In this document: positions 26,855 to 36,331 of the stretch, one piece after another
Layout of the letters: each line of letters opens with the position of its first letter
Numbering within the stretch: position 1 is the stretch's first letter
NCBI RefSeq assembly: GCF_009677585.1
Contig: NZ_WKYV01000015.1
Coordinates: 121,625 to 185,624 of the forward strand
Reading direction: 5' to 3'
Origin: Lactonifactor sp. BIOML-A5
GTDB taxonomy: Bacteria > Bacillota > Clostridia > Lachnospirales > Lachnospiraceae
DNA: 64,000 bases
Translations under genes and position numbers: made by a program
Notes under the pieces: generated by a model
Database searches by the model: none
What the model saw: the letters and a program-made list of their open reading frames with translations, nothing else
Told to the model about the DNA's origin: nothing

Positions 26855-26938
26855 GCGGGAGTGCTGGAATTGGCAGACAGGCAAGACTAAGGATCTTGTG
26901 GGTGTATGCTCGTGTGGGTTCAAGTCCCATCTCCCGCA
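26855..26938 (+). tRNA. tRNA-Leu(AAG)
   Basis: 84-nt class II tRNA with a long variable arm. Acceptor stem GCGGGAG/CTCCCGC with discriminator A, D-arm CTGGAATTGGCAGACAGG, T-arm GGGTTCAAGTCCC. The anticodon stem CAAGA/TCTTG encloses loop CTAAGGA, giving anticodon AAG, which would be deaminated to IAG. The 3' CCA is not encoded. It stands alone with its own promoter and terminator. Confidence 0.93.
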
Positions 26939-26942
26939 GTAG

Positions 26943-26977
26943 AATCTCTGTAAATGCAGTTTACAGAGATTTTTTTG
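26943..26977 (+). terminator. Intrinsic terminator after tRNA-Leu
   Basis: Perfect 12-bp stem (26943-26954 with 26960-26971) running into a T-tract. Confidence 0.9.
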
Positions 26978-27067
26978 TGTCTAATTGGGATTTAAGGGTG
27001 TAGCGCTTGGACTTCAGCTTAAAGTGATTCAAGTCGGAAAGTGTGAGGTGGCGGGGGGACGGTGAGA

Positions 27068-27457
27068 GAAGTTCCAGGGGGGGCGCTATCTATCCAAAAC
27101 ATCAAGCGGACAATGGTGCGAAATAAGAGGAAAAGTGTACAACTCCCAACCTTTCCCCCGTTTTCCGTGAATGTGAAGTGAGTCTCTGCCAGGTCAAGGG
27201 AGGAGGTCTTGGGGCCAGGGGTACTGTGTGGAGCTGCGCAGACTACGGAGTGCGTCCGAAGATCCACTGTCGGCGGTCACTTAGGAGCGAAGGCTTTCCT
27301 GAGCTTCTTAGTGAACGGCCAGGCAGCTAGCTGAGGAGAAACGCAGTAGCAAGCAGATCCACACAGTACCCCTGGCCCCAAGACCTCCTCCCTTGACCGT
27401 CCGTCTGCGACACTCCGCTCGCCGACTATTTTATCTCGAACTTTACATACACAAAAC
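27068..27457. repeat. Dispersed repeat, copy 2 (outer flanks plus long hairpin)
   Basis: Flanks 27068-27191 and 27399-27457 match copy 1 at 129-252 and 299-355. Between them lies the 207-nt hairpin at 27192-27398. It lies between the tRNA-Leu terminator and the convergent amidohydrolase, ending 13 bases from that gene's stop. A short frame on the minus strand is similar in both copies (CTLFLLFRTI, then LMFWI), but a one-base difference breaks the upstream frame. Confidence 0.85.
27192..27398. ncRNA. Long-armed structured hairpin, copy 2 (unclassified)
   Basis: Perfect 41-bp arms (27192-27232 and 27358-27398) enclose a 125-nt core (27233-27357). The core aligns with copy 3 at 60397-60510 and folds as nested stems: CTAC/GTAG, TGCGT/ACGCA, CTGTCGGC/GCCAGGCAG (one bulged A) and an 11-position stem starting CACTTAG. 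Stem positions change in compensatory fashion between the copies while intervening loops are kept. The arm sequences differ entirely from copy 3. It could act as RNA or as folded single-stranded DNA; transcription is not shown. I know no matching Rfam family, but cannot search. Confidence 0.7.
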
Positions 27458-27469
27458 AATTACACAAAA

Positions 27470-28330
27470 CTAAAATTTTTCTTTAATCTTCCTCTCCCCC
27501 AACTCCAATCTCTGTTCCAGATCCCTTTCCCCTGAAAGAATACTCTTAAACCGCCTCAACTCATCTAAAAGTCCCTGTCCATGGGGAACCAGATAAGCGC
27601 CTGCGTCGCTGCCCAAAGCCATGGTGACGCCGGCTTTCCAGGCTTTTCTTATGTTATCACCGGCTTCCTGCCAGATGCTTTCCAGAACGGTGTCCGTAAA
27701 CCGCCCGCAGCCTATGAGGTTAGGAACTACAGTGACCGTAGGCACCCACACAGCCTCAGACTGGGAAAAGGCCAGGATGCACTCATCATCCATGTAATTG
27801 CCGTGTTCCACGCTGTCCACGCCGGCCAGCAGGGCATCGTATACAGGGCCGGCTCCGTTGGTATGGGTCATGACCGCAAAACCTTCCTCATGAGCGATAT
27901 GCACCATTTCTTTAACCAGGGCATAGGGCAGGGCATCCCCCGTGATATGGCCGTCCGTATCGAAGTCCATGATTCCCGTTGTCATGATCTTAATAAAATC
28001 CCCGCCCTGCTTCTTTACCTCTCTGACAAGGGCAGTATATTCCGGAAGAGTGTCGAAGCCCCTGCCTACAATGCCCCCGTAGTGGCCATTTTTATGTATT
28101 GCAAATATAGGAGTGCGGTAGTCGATTCCGTAAGAGGGGGCAATCTCCCGTGCCCGCCTGGATACACCTAAGCTGTCCCCGCCGTCCCTGACAAACCGGA
28201 TACCCAGTTTTTGATAGGCTGAAAAATGGGCATGAATTACAGATTCGTCTACACCGGTCTGATGGCGGTTTACCGCATGTTTATAGTTAACAGCGTCCAT
28301 AATAATATGGGCATGACATTCTCCGAACAT
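27470..28330 (-). CDS. Amidohydrolase-family metal-dependent hydrolase
   Basis: 286 residues, imidazolonepropionase/prolidase-like amidohydrolase. HAH at the N-terminus, KIMTTG (Lys position), VMTHTNG, SVEHGNYM and GSDAG give the five metal or catalytic positions of the TIM-barrel superfamily. It is shorter than typical members (about 380-400) because it begins at the first metal motif and lacks the N-terminal beta-sandwich strands. It could be a short variant or a truncated gene. Substrate unknown. Confidence 0.8.
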   Translation of the reverse strand: MFGECHAHIIMDAVNYKHAVNRHQTGVDESVIHAHFSAYQKLGIRFVRDGGDSLGVSRRAREIAPSYGIDYRTPIFAIHKNGHYGGIVGRGFDTLPEYTALVREVKKQGGDFIKIMTTGIMDFDTDGHITGDALPYALVKEMVHIAHEEGFAVMTHTNGAGPVYDALLAGVDSVEHGNYMDDECILAFSQSEAVWVPTVTVVPNLIGCGRFTDTVLESIWQEAGDNIRKAWKAGVTMALGSDAGAYLVPHGQGLLDELRRFKSILSGERDLEQRLELGERKIKEKF

Positions 28331-28436
28331 AGTATCTCTTCTTTCTTTGTGTGATTTGTGATAGAATAGGAGCTGTTAAGCTCAAATAATAATATATCAG
28401 ATATTGCATGAAATGTTAAGAAAAAGGAGAATTATG

Positions 28437-29267
28437 ATGTTAACAATAGGAAGCCATTTATCATCTGCAAAAGGGTATGAAGCTATGGGAAAAGAAGCCT
28501 TGAAAATCGGTGCCAATACCTTTCAGTTCTTTACCAGGAATCCCAGAGGGGGGAAGGCAAAAGAGATACGGCCGGAAGATGTGCAGTCTTTTCAGAACCT
28601 CTCCCAAGCCCATGGGTTTCCCTGTATTCTGGCTCATGCACCCTATACCATGAATGCCTGCGGAGCAGATGAAAAAGTACGCACCTTTGCCATTGAAACC
28701 ATGGCAGACGATCTCAGAAGAATGGAGTATACACCGGGAAATTATTATAACTTTCATCCGGGAAGCCACGTTAAGCAGGGGGCTGAAAAAGGGATTGCTC
28801 TGATTGCTGATGTCTTGAATCGGAATCTGAGGCCGGAACAGTCCACGACTGTGCTTTTGGAGACTATGTCCGGAAAAGGAAGTGAGGTAGGACGAAACTT
28901 CCAGGAACTGCGGGAGATCCTGGATCGTGTGGAACTCTCGGATAAAATGGGAGTCTGTATGGATACCTGCCATGTATTTGACGGCGGGTATGATATTGTA
29001 AATGATCTGGATGAAGTGCTGACGGAGTTTGATCAGGTGATCGGACTGAAGCGTTTAAAAGCGATCCACTTAAATGACAGTATGAATGAGCTGGGCAGCC
29101 ATAAGGACAGGCATGCCAGGATAGGGGAGGGGCATATCGGCAAAGAGGCCTTGATCCGTATCATCAATCATCCTGCACTGAGAGAGCTGCCTTTTTATCT
29201 GGAAACGCCAAATGATCTGGAGGGCTATGCCAGAGAAATCCAGCTTCTAAGAGAGGCATACCGTTAA
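28437..29267 (+). CDS. nfo: Deoxyribonuclease IV (endonuclease IV)
   Basis: 276 residues. AP endonuclease with a trinuclear zinc site that cuts 5' to abasic sites. Motifs: [73 protein letters not shown] and [11 protein letters not shown] 28437 sits 7 bases from AGGAG; 28434 is also an ATG. An upstream reading from 28404 is unlikely. Confidence 0.95.
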   Translation: MLTIGSHLSSAKGYEAMGKEALKIGANTFQFFTRNPRGGKAKEIRPEDVQSFQNLSQAHGFPCILAHAPYTMNACGADEKVRTFAIETMADDLRRMEYTPGNYYNFHPGSHVKQGAEKGIALIADVLNRNLRPEQSTTVLLETMSGKGSEVGRNFQELREILDRVELSDKMGVCMDTCHVFDGGYDIVNDLDEVLTEFDQVIGLKRLKAIHLNDSMNELGSHKDRHARIGEGHIGKEALIRIINHPALRELPFYLETPNDLEGYAREIQLLREAYR

Positions 29268-29438
29268 CGGCAGACCGTATAAAAATAACCAGAAAGTATA
29301 AGAAAAAGAAAATAATATTGTTCAATCATCTGAAATTAGTGGAAAAGTGGGAGGCAATATTAACAGAGGATCCCAGTTGTGCTATCATAAAGGGCGAATG
29401 GCTATTAGAGTGTAACAGAAAGAAGGGTCTTAATTATT

Positions 29439-29840
29439 ATGAAGTATGTAAAGCAAATTGGGATTATCGGAGGCATTACCTTTGCAGGGGAGCTGCTGAA
29501 TTATCTGCTGCCTCTGCCGGTTCCGGCCAGTGTGTATGGAATGATTCTGCTGTTTCTGGCTCTGTGTATGAGATTCGTTAAAGAAGAACAGATAAAAGAA
29601 ACTGCCGATTTTCTGCTGGTGCTGATGCCTGTGATGTTTACAGGGCCAAGTGTGGGAGTAATAGAGAATTACGCCAGTATATCCCAGGGGCTGCTGGGGT
29701 TTGCTGTGATTATTGTAATTACAACTGCGGCAATTATGGGGGTAACAGGGGCAGTCACCCAGGGAGCAATGCGGCTGTGCGCAAAGGTGAAAAAAACGGA
29801 AAAAGAGTCAGGGGGTGAGGATTATGAATGCGGTGTTTGA
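29439..29840 (+). CDS. CidA/LrgA family membrane protein
   Basis: 133 residues with about four helices. PVPASVYGMILLFLALC and LLVLMPVMFTGPSVGV are the family signatures. CidA/LrgA proteins are holin-like and, with LrgB, have been linked to autolysis control or to organic acid transport. It overlaps the lrgB-like gene by 17 bases. The 170-base gap upstream holds no clear promoter. Confidence 0.88.
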   Translation: MKYVKQIGIIGGITFAGELLNYLLPLPVPASVYGMILLFLALCMRFVKEEQIKETADFLLVLMPVMFTGPSVGVIENYASISQGLLGFAVIIVITTAAIMGVTGAVTQGAMRLCAKVKKTEKESGGEDYECGV

Positions 29841-30516
29841 GAATTCAGCATATTTTGGATTCTTTCTTACCCTGCTGGGGTATGGGCTGGGGCTGGCAGT
29901 CCAGAAAAAAACGAAACTGGCAGTGTGCAATCCCCTTCTTATCTCCACTGTATTTATTATTGCGGTGCTGCTTGCCGGCAGGATTCGTTATCAGACGTTT
30001 AACCAGGGGGCGCAGTATATCACGTATCTGCTCACTCCGGCTACGGTCTGCCTGGCACTGCCTTTGTACCGGCAGCTCAGGATTCTGAAAGAGAACCTTG
30101 TGCCTGTACTGGCTGGACTTACCGCAGGTACAGTCACCTGTATGGCTTTGATTGGAGGGATGGCCTGCCTGCTGCATCTGGAACGAACCATGACCCTGTC
30201 TCTGCTCCCAAAATCCATCACAACAGCCATTGCCATTGGCGTGACAGAGGAGATCGGAGGCCTGTCAGGTATAACAGTTGCTGCGGTGGTAATCACAGGA
30301 ATACTTAGTACCGTGGTCGCCGATCTGGTCTTTAAGGTATGTCGTATCAAAGACCCTGTGGCTCAGGGACTTGCACTGGGAGCTTCAGGACACGCCATCG
30401 GGACAAGCAAAGCTCTTGGGATGGGTGAGGTTCAGGGGGCTATGAGCAGCCTTGCCATTGTAGTTACAGGAATCATAACGGTTGTTTTGGTTCCGATGGT
30501 TGCCAGATTTATATAG
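29824..30516 (+). CDS. LrgB family membrane protein
   Basis: 230 residues with many helices. The family motif LLPKSITTAIAIGVTEEIGG and the C-terminal GASGHAIGTSKALGMGEVQG are intact. Start ATG 29824 follows GGGGTGAGG inside the end of the lrgA-like gene. The pair forms one membrane unit, and a strong terminator follows. Confidence 0.92.
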   Translation: MNAVFENSAYFGFFLTLLGYGLGLAVQKKTKLAVCNPLLISTVFIIAVLLAGRIRYQTFNQGAQYITYLLTPATVCLALPLYRQLRILKENLVPVLAGLTAGTVTCMALIGGMACLLHLERTMTLSLLPKSITTAIAIGVTEEIGGLSGITVAAVVITGILSTVVADLVFKVCRIKDPVAQGLALGASGHAIGTSKALGMGEVQGAMSSLAIVVTGIITVVLVPMVARFI

Positions 30517-30524
30517 GAGCAGAA

Positions 30525-30573
30525 ATGCGGATACCTGTCTGTGAGCAGATACAGACAGTATCCGTATTTTTTT
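30525..30573 (+). terminator. Intrinsic terminator after lrgB-like gene
   Basis: Long stem of about 17 bp (arms about 30525-30541 and 30551-30568, one G-U) running into a T-tract. Confidence 0.88.
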
Positions 30574-30729
30574 ACTCTGCAGGGCGGGCTCTATAAAGCA
30601 AAAATTACTGGGAGGAGGCACCATACAAAATAAGGCCTTTTCTTACAAAAAAGAGGAAATTTTTGTATTTTGCGGAATATATTAAATATAGACACTTTGA
30701 TTTTACTTGTTCCCATGGAGGTGCAAAGT

Positions 30730-31737
30730 ATGACAATTCGTGAAAGTTTTGAAGAACTGGAGATGGAACTTCTGAGTCCCTATGCCTCTTACAGCAGACA
30801 TTCAAGAGGACGCAGGAGGCATGAAGAAGAGTGTGATGTGCGAACCGTCTATCAAAGAGACAGAGACAGGATTCTGCATTCCAAGGCGTTTCGGAGGATG
30901 AAAGATAAAACACAAGTGTTTTTGTCTCCTCAGGGGGATCATTACCGCAACCGGCTGACACATACCTTAGAGGTGTCTCAGATTGCAAGAACCATTGCAA
31001 AAGCACTCCGTCTGAATGAGGATCTTGTGGAAGCTATTGCTTTGGGACATGATCTGGGGCATACGCCCTTTGGACATGCCGGAGAAAAGGTGCTGGACAC
31101 TATATGTCCTCTGGGATTTGCCCACTATAAACAGAGTGTGCGGGTGGTAGAGCGGCTGGAAAAGCGGGGAGAAGGACTGAATCTGACCTGGGAAGTACTG
31201 GATGGAATACGCAATCACCGAACTGCGGGAAGCCCCAGCACACTGGAAGGACAGATTGTGCGCTACTGTGACAAAATCGCCTACATACACCACGATATGG
31301 ATGACGCAGAACGAGCGGGGATTATCAGTGAGGATAACATTCCCATCACAATCCGAATGCTTTTGGGGTACACGACCAGAGAGCGGCTCAATACCTTTAT
31401 CCATGACATTATCAGAAACAGCCAGGGGAGAGACAAGATCACAATGTCTCCGGAGATAGAAGAGGGCATGCGGGATCTGAGGAGCATTATGTTTCAGGAT
31501 GTGTATCTGAATCCTGTGGCGAAAAAGGAAGAAGAGAAAGCCTGCAATATGATAGAAAAGCTGTATGAATACTACAGCTTACATGAAACAGCTATGTCCC
31601 AGGAGTATGTGGAACTAATACAAAACGGAGAGGAAAAGGAGAGGGTGGTATGCGATTACATATCGGGAATGACCGACCAATTTTCCATTAATAAGTTCCG
31701 GGAAATCTATATTCCGAAGGGATGGGAAGTATATTGA
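30730..31737 (+). CDS. dgt: dGTP triphosphohydrolase-like HD protein
   Basis: 335 residues, HD-superfamily dNTP triphosphohydrolase that cuts dNTPs to nucleoside and triphosphate. The HD residues fall in RNRLTHTLEVSQIARTI and ALGHDLGHTPFGHAGE, with later GIRNHR and KIAYIHHDMDDA. ATG 30730 (MTIRESFEELE) has GGAGGT upstream; the reading from 30670 would start in a non-conserved leader. It precedes dnaG-rpoD, an order common in Clostridia. Confidence 0.93.
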   Translation: MTIRESFEELEMELLSPYASYSRHSRGRRRHEEECDVRTVYQRDRDRILHSKAFRRMKDKTQVFLSPQGDHYRNRLTHTLEVSQIARTIAKALRLNEDLVEAIALGHDLGHTPFGHAGEKVLDTICPLGFAHYKQSVRVVERLEKRGEGLNLTWEVLDGIRNHRTAGSPSTLEGQIVRYCDKIAYIHHDMDDAERAGIISEDNIPITIRMLLGYTTRERLNTFIHDIIRNSQGRDKITMSPEIEEGMRDLRSIMFQDVYLNPVAKKEEEKACNMIEKLYEYYSLHETAMSQEYVELIQNGEEKERVVCDYISGMTDQFSINKFREIYIPKGWEVY

Positions 31738-31817
31738 CAGGAATTTCCGACAAAAAAATGAGAAAAAGGAAAAGGAAACCGGGAAGTAACGTGTAATATA
31801 GCATATGGAGGAAGAAC

Positions 31818-33602
31818 ATGTATTATTCAGATGATTTAATTGAAGAGATACGAATGAAAAATGATATCGTGGATGTCATCTCCGGCTATGTGAAGCTTCA
31901 GAGAAAGGGAAGTTCCTACTTTGGTCTTTGTCCCTTTCACAATGAAAAATCTCCTTCCTTTTCTGTGAGCCCCGGAAAGCAGATGTATTACTGCTTTGGC
32001 TGCGGAGCCGGAGGCAACGTATATACCTTTATTATGGAATATGAGAATTATACCTTTGTAGAGGCAGTCAAAATGCTGGCTGAACGTGCCGGAGTGGAGC
32101 TTCCTGAGATGGAATACTCCAGAGAACAGAAAGCGCAGGCTGACCGGAAGGCTCTCTTGCTGGAGATTCAGAAACAGGCTGCGAACTTTTACTATTACCA
32201 GCTCCGCCAGGAGGCGGGCAGACAGGCTTACGGCTATCTCACCGGCAGAGGTCTCAGTGACGAAACCATAAAAAAGTTCGGACTCGGCTATTCGTCTAAA
32301 TATTCGGACATGCTGCACCGGTACCTGAAACAAAAGGGCTATTCGGATGAGCTGTTAAAGGATTCCGGCCTCTTTCAGTTTGATGAGAAAAGAGGAATGC
32401 ATGACAAGTTCTGGAATCGTGTGATGTTTCCCATTCAGGATGTGAACGGCCGGGTGATTGGATTCGGAGGGCGTGTGATGGGGGATGGAAAACCCAAATA
32501 TCTGAACTCTCCGGAGACAAAGATATTCGACAAAAGCAGGAACCTCTATGGACTGAACATCGCCAGAACCTCCAGAAAGAAAAATCTGATTATATGTGAA
32601 GGTTATATGGATGTCATTGCCATGCACCAGGCAGGATTTACCAATGCGGTAGCTTCTCTTGGGACAGCTTTGACGTCCGGGCATGCCAGCCTGATGCGCA
32701 GGTACACAGAGGAAGTCCTCCTCACCTATGACAGCGATGAGGCGGGAAGAAAAGCAGCACTCAGAGGAATTCCCATAGTGAAGGCCGCAGGACTCAAGGC
32801 CAGGGTGGTGAATCTGTCCCCCTATAAGGATCCGGATGAGTTTATACAGGCACTGGGAAGGGAAGCTTTTGAAGAGCGTCTGGATGAAGCAATGAACAGT
32901 TTTCTGTTCGAAATCTCTGTGATGGAAGGGGAGTATGATCTTGGGGATCCCCAGGGCAAGACGGATTTTTACCGGGCAATAGCCAAGAAGCTGCTGGAAT
33001 TTCCGGAGGAGATCGAGCGGAACAACTATATGGAATCCATTGCATCTAAGTACCATATTGCCTATGAAGATTTGAAGCGGCTGGTGAATAAGCTGGCCCT
33101 CAGCGGAACACCGGCAGAGGAGAGAATTAAGCCTAAATCCGGCATTCACAAAAAAAACAATAAAGAAAGCGGAATAGAAACGTCCCAGAAGCTGATGCTA
33201 ACCTGGCTTGTTTCCTATCCGTCCATGTTTGACACGGTGAGAGGCTATATTGGCCCGGATGATTTTACCACCCCTCTGTACCATACAGTGGCAGAGCTTT
33301 TATATGAACAGCACGCACAGGGTGAAGTGAATCCGGCAAAGCTACTGAACCGGTTTACAGACAGTGAAGAACAAAAAGAGATCGCCTCTTTATTCAATGC
33401 CACACTTCATCTGGAGACAGACGGAGAACGGCAGCAGGCATTAACCGATACGGTATGCCGAATTATGAGAAATAGCATCGAATATCGGACAGCACACCTG
33501 TCTCCCACTGATATGCAGGGTTTACAGCAGATTTTGGCGGATAAGCGCAGATTAGAGGAGATAGAGGCAAAACGGGTGATATTGCATATTTCTTTCGATT
33601 AA
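31818..33602 (+). CDS. dnaG: DNA primase
   Basis: 594 residues. Makes RNA primers for replication. The N-terminal CHC2 zinc finger (CPFHNEKSPSFSVSP then YYCFGCGAGG), the RNA polymerase domain with EGYMDVIAMHQAG and TYDSDEAGRKAA (Toprim), and a C-terminal DnaB-binding region are present. ATG 31818 follows GGAGGAAG. Confidence 0.97.
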   Translation: MYYSDDLIEEIRMKNDIVDVISGYVKLQRKGSSYFGLCPFHNEKSPSFSVSPGKQMYYCFGCGAGGNVYTFIMEYENYTFVEAVKMLAERAGVELPEMEYSREQKAQADRKALLLEIQKQAANFYYYQLRQEAGRQAYGYLTGRGLSDETIKKFGLGYSSKYSDMLHRYLKQKGYSDELLKDSGLFQFDEKRGMHDKFWNRVMFPIQDVNGRVIGFGGRVMGDGKPKYLNSPETKIFDKSRNLYGLNIARTSRKKNLIICEGYMDVIAMHQAGFTNAVASLGTALTSGHASLMRRYTEEVLLTYDSDEAGRKAALRGIPIVKAAGLKARVVNLSPYKDPDEFIQALGREAFEERLDEAMNSFLFEISVMEGEYDLGDPQGKTDFYRAIAKKLLEFPEEIERNNYMESIASKYHIAYEDLKRLVNKLALSGTPAEERIKPKSGIHKKNNKESGIETSQKLMLTWLVSYPSMFDTVRGYIGPDDFTTPLYHTVAELLYEQHAQGEVNPAKLLNRFTDSEEQKEIASLFNATLHLETDGERQQALTDTVCRIMRNSIEYRTAHLSPTDMQGLQQILADKRRLEEIEAKRVILHISFD

Positions 33603-33641
33603 GGATAAAATATAAACAAGTTATGAGAGGATGGAACACCT

Positions 33642-34766
33642 ATGGAAATGAATATGGCAAAATTCAGTGAAAAATTAGCAGAGCTTCTGGAAATGGGCAA
33701 AAAGAAAAAGAATGTTCTGGAATATCAGGAGATTAATGACTTTTTCCGGGATACCCCGCTGGATGCTGAATATCTGGACAAAGTCTTTGACTATCTGGAA
33801 GCCAATGGAATCGACGTGCTGAGAATCAGCGATACGGATACGGATGTGCTGTTGCTGGACGATGATGAAGATATTAAGTTGGACGAAGAAGACGAGGTTG
33901 ATGTAGAGAATATAGATTTGACTGTGCCTGAGGGGATCAGCATTGAGGATCCGGTGCGGATGTATCTGAAAGAGATTGGAAAGGTTCCCCTTCTGACCGC
34001 GGAGGAAGAAATTGCGCTTGCCCAGCGGATGGAAGACGGGGATGAGAATGCCAAAAAGCGTTTGGCAGAGGCGAACCTCCGTCTGGTGGTGAGCATAGCA
34101 AAGCGCTATGTAGGCCGGGGGATGCTGTTTTTGGATCTGATCCAGGAAGGAAATCTTGGTCTTATCAAGGCAGTGGAAAAGTTTGACTACAGAAAAGGAT
34201 ACAAGTTCAGCACCTATGCCACCTGGTGGATCCGCCAGGCAATTACAAGGGCCATAGCCGATCAGGCCCGTACCATCCGTATTCCGGTTCACATGGTGGA
34301 GACCATTAATAAACTGATCCGGGTATCCAGACAGCTCCTTCAAGAGCTTGGCCGTGAACCTCTGCCGGAAGAGATCGCAGAGGAGATGAATATGTCAGTT
34401 GACCGTGTGCGCGAGATTCTTAAAATTTCACAGGAGCCGGTGTCCTTAGAAACTCCTATCGGAGAGGAAGAAGACAGCCATTTGGGTGATTTTATTCAGG
34501 ATGACAATGTACCTGTGCCCGCGGATGCAGCAGCATTTACCCTGTTAAAGGAACAGCTGGTGGAAGTACTGGGAACCCTTACCGAGAGAGAACAAAAGGT
34601 GCTCCGTCTTCGCTTCGGCCTGGATGACGGCCGCGCCAGAACATTGGAGGAAGTGGGAAAAGAATTCAATGTAACCAGGGAACGTATCCGTCAGATTGAG
34701 GCAAAGGCCCTTAGAAAACTCCGCCATCCCAGCCGCAGCCGCAAGCTGAAAGACTATTTGGATTAA
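33642..34766 (+). CDS. rpoD: RNA polymerase housekeeping sigma factor
   Basis: 374 residues, sigma-A type. A short acidic region 1.1-like N-terminus precedes region 1.2 ([17 protein letters not shown]). Region 2 has [20 protein letters not shown] and [12 protein letters not shown], region 3 HMVETINKL, region 4 [19 protein letters not shown] and [20 protein letters not shown]. It follows dnaG by 39 bases in the macromolecular-synthesis cluster. Confidence 0.98.
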   Translation: MEMNMAKFSEKLAELLEMGKKKKNVLEYQEINDFFRDTPLDAEYLDKVFDYLEANGIDVLRISDTDTDVLLLDDDEDIKLDEEDEVDVENIDLTVPEGISIEDPVRMYLKEIGKVPLLTAEEEIALAQRMEDGDENAKKRLAEANLRLVVSIAKRYVGRGMLFLDLIQEGNLGLIKAVEKFDYRKGYKFSTYATWWIRQAITRAIADQARTIRIPVHMVETINKLIRVSRQLLQELGREPLPEEIAEEMNMSVDRVREILKISQEPVSLETPIGEEEDSHLGDFIQDDNVPVPADAAAFTLLKEQLVEVLGTLTEREQKVLRLRFGLDDGRARTLEEVGKEFNVTRERIRQIEAKALRKLRHPSRSRKLKDYLD

Positions 34767-34781
34767 TACAGGAGAAATCGT

Positions 34782-35477
34782 ATGCAGTTATCCAACAGGC
34801 TTTTAGCTGTGGCCGGCATGGTTACAGAGGGAAACACAGTTGCAGATGTAGGCTGTGACCATGGGTATATCCCCATTTATCTGATACAGCAGAAAAAGAT
34901 ACCATGCGCCATCGCCATGGACATCCGGAGAGGCCCTTTGTCCCGGGCTGAGGCACACATAGAGGAAAATGGGCTCAGGGAATACATACAGACACGCCTG
35001 TCAGACGGTGTACAGGCCCTGAAGCCCGGAGAAGCAGACACGCTTATCATTGCCGGGATGGGGGGAGGTCTGGTACAGAAGATTCTCAGGGACGGCGAAG
35101 AAGTCCTCCGCAGTGTATCGGAATTCATTCTTCAGCCCCAGTCAGAGATCCGCCAGGTACGATTCTTTCTGCAGAAAAACGGATACTTCATAACAGATGA
35201 GACAATGGTGCTGGAAGATGGAAAATACTATCCCATGATGAGGGCTGTCCATGGAGAGATGGAATATACGGAAGAGATTTACTTAAGGTACGGACGAGAA
35301 CTGCTTCAGTCCGGGCATCCTGTTCTGAGACAGTTCCTGGAGAAGGAAAGAGATACCTGCCTGCAGATTCTGGATACGCTTTCTTTATCCGGAACCTCTC
35401 AGGCAAGAGAACGGGAAAAAGAAATTCAACAGGAGATGCAGTATATAAAAGCTGCTTTACAACACTATGAAATGTAA
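34782..35477 (+). CDS. trmK: tRNA (adenine(22)-N1)-methyltransferase
   Basis: 231 residues, SAM-dependent Rossmann methyltransferase of the TrmK family, which makes m1A22 in tRNA. The SAM motif VADVGCDHGYIPIYLIQ and the IIAGMGGGL catalytic loop are conserved. It lies between rpoD and the Nif3-like gene as in many Firmicutes and overlaps the latter by 11 bases. Confidence 0.93.
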   Translation: MQLSNRLLAVAGMVTEGNTVADVGCDHGYIPIYLIQQKKIPCAIAMDIRRGPLSRAEAHIEENGLREYIQTRLSDGVQALKPGEADTLIIAGMGGGLVQKILRDGEEVLRSVSEFILQPQSEIRQVRFFLQKNGYFITDETMVLEDGKYYPMMRAVHGEMEYTEEIYLRYGRELLQSGHPVLRQFLEKERDTCLQILDTLSLSGTSQAREREKEIQQEMQYIKAALQHYEM

Positions 35478-36249
35478 GAAAATTATACAGACGCTGGAGA
35501 GATTGTATCCCCCGTCCTTTGCAGAGGATTGGGACAACGTCGGACTGTTGGTGGGAGATGAGGAAGCAGAGATATCCAGGATATTTCTTGCCCTGGATGT
35601 GACGGATGAGACATTAAATGCCGCAGTAAATTTTCATGCGGATCTGATGATAACCCATCATCCTATGATCTTCAGCGGGATCAAACAAGTAAACGCCGGG
35701 AATTATCTGGGAAGACGGATCATAAAAATGATAAAAGAGGACATATCCTGCTATGCCATGCACACAAATTTTGATATCTGCGGCATGGCAGAACTGAGTG
35801 CCGGGTATCTTCAGCTGACCGACACCTCCGTGCTGGATGTTACCTTTGAGGACAGCGGCAGAGAGGAAGGGATTGGAAGAGTGGGAACCCTTCCCCGGAG
35901 GATGACACTGAGGGAGTGCGCCGATTTTGTGAAAAAAGCCCTGAATCTGTCCCATGTAACCGTTTACGGGGATATGGAGCAGAGTCTGGAACGTGCAGCC
36001 GTGTCTACCGGATCCGGAAAGAGTATGGTGGCAAAGGCTATCTCGTCAGGGGCTGAAGTTCTGGTGACAGGGGACATTGACTATCATACGGGAATTGATG
36101 CGCCTTCCAGAGGGATAGCCATTATTGATGCAGGGCATTACGGAACAGAAGCTATGTTTATTGATTTTATGAGACAGGTACTTGCCAAAGAATACCCGCA
36201 GCTCTCTGTGGAGGGAATGCCGGTAAAGGAGCCGTTTACCTGGATATAA
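35467..36249 (+). CDS. Nif3-like dinuclear metal centre protein
   Basis: 260 residues of the Nif3/YqfO family. Metal ligands are expected in ITHHPMIFSG, the MHTNFD segment and GHYGTE near the C-terminus. It lacks the extra PII-like domain found in the longer Bacillus YqfO. Function is not settled; it has been annotated as GTP cyclohydrolase 1 type 2. It overlaps trmK. Confidence 0.92.
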   Translation: MKCKKIIQTLERLYPPSFAEDWDNVGLLVGDEEAEISRIFLALDVTDETLNAAVNFHADLMITHHPMIFSGIKQVNAGNYLGRRIIKMIKEDISCYAMHTNFDICGMAELSAGYLQLTDTSVLDVTFEDSGREEGIGRVGTLPRRMTLRECADFVKKALNLSHVTVYGDMEQSLERAAVSTGSGKSMVAKAISSGAEVLVTGDIDYHTGIDAPSRGIAIIDAGHYGTEAMFIDFMRQVLAKEYPQLSVEGMPVKEPFTWI

Positions 36250-36331
36250 AATCATTGATTGGATCATGCAGAGCAGAATTGGGACGGGGAAGTGTATTCC
36301 TTCGTCCTTACTTTATAAATGGAGGTTGCTT

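Noticed and set aside
27192..27398. Rho-independent terminator
   Set aside because: The arms are far too long and perfect, the loop is a conserved 125-nt fold, and no U-tract follows on either strand.
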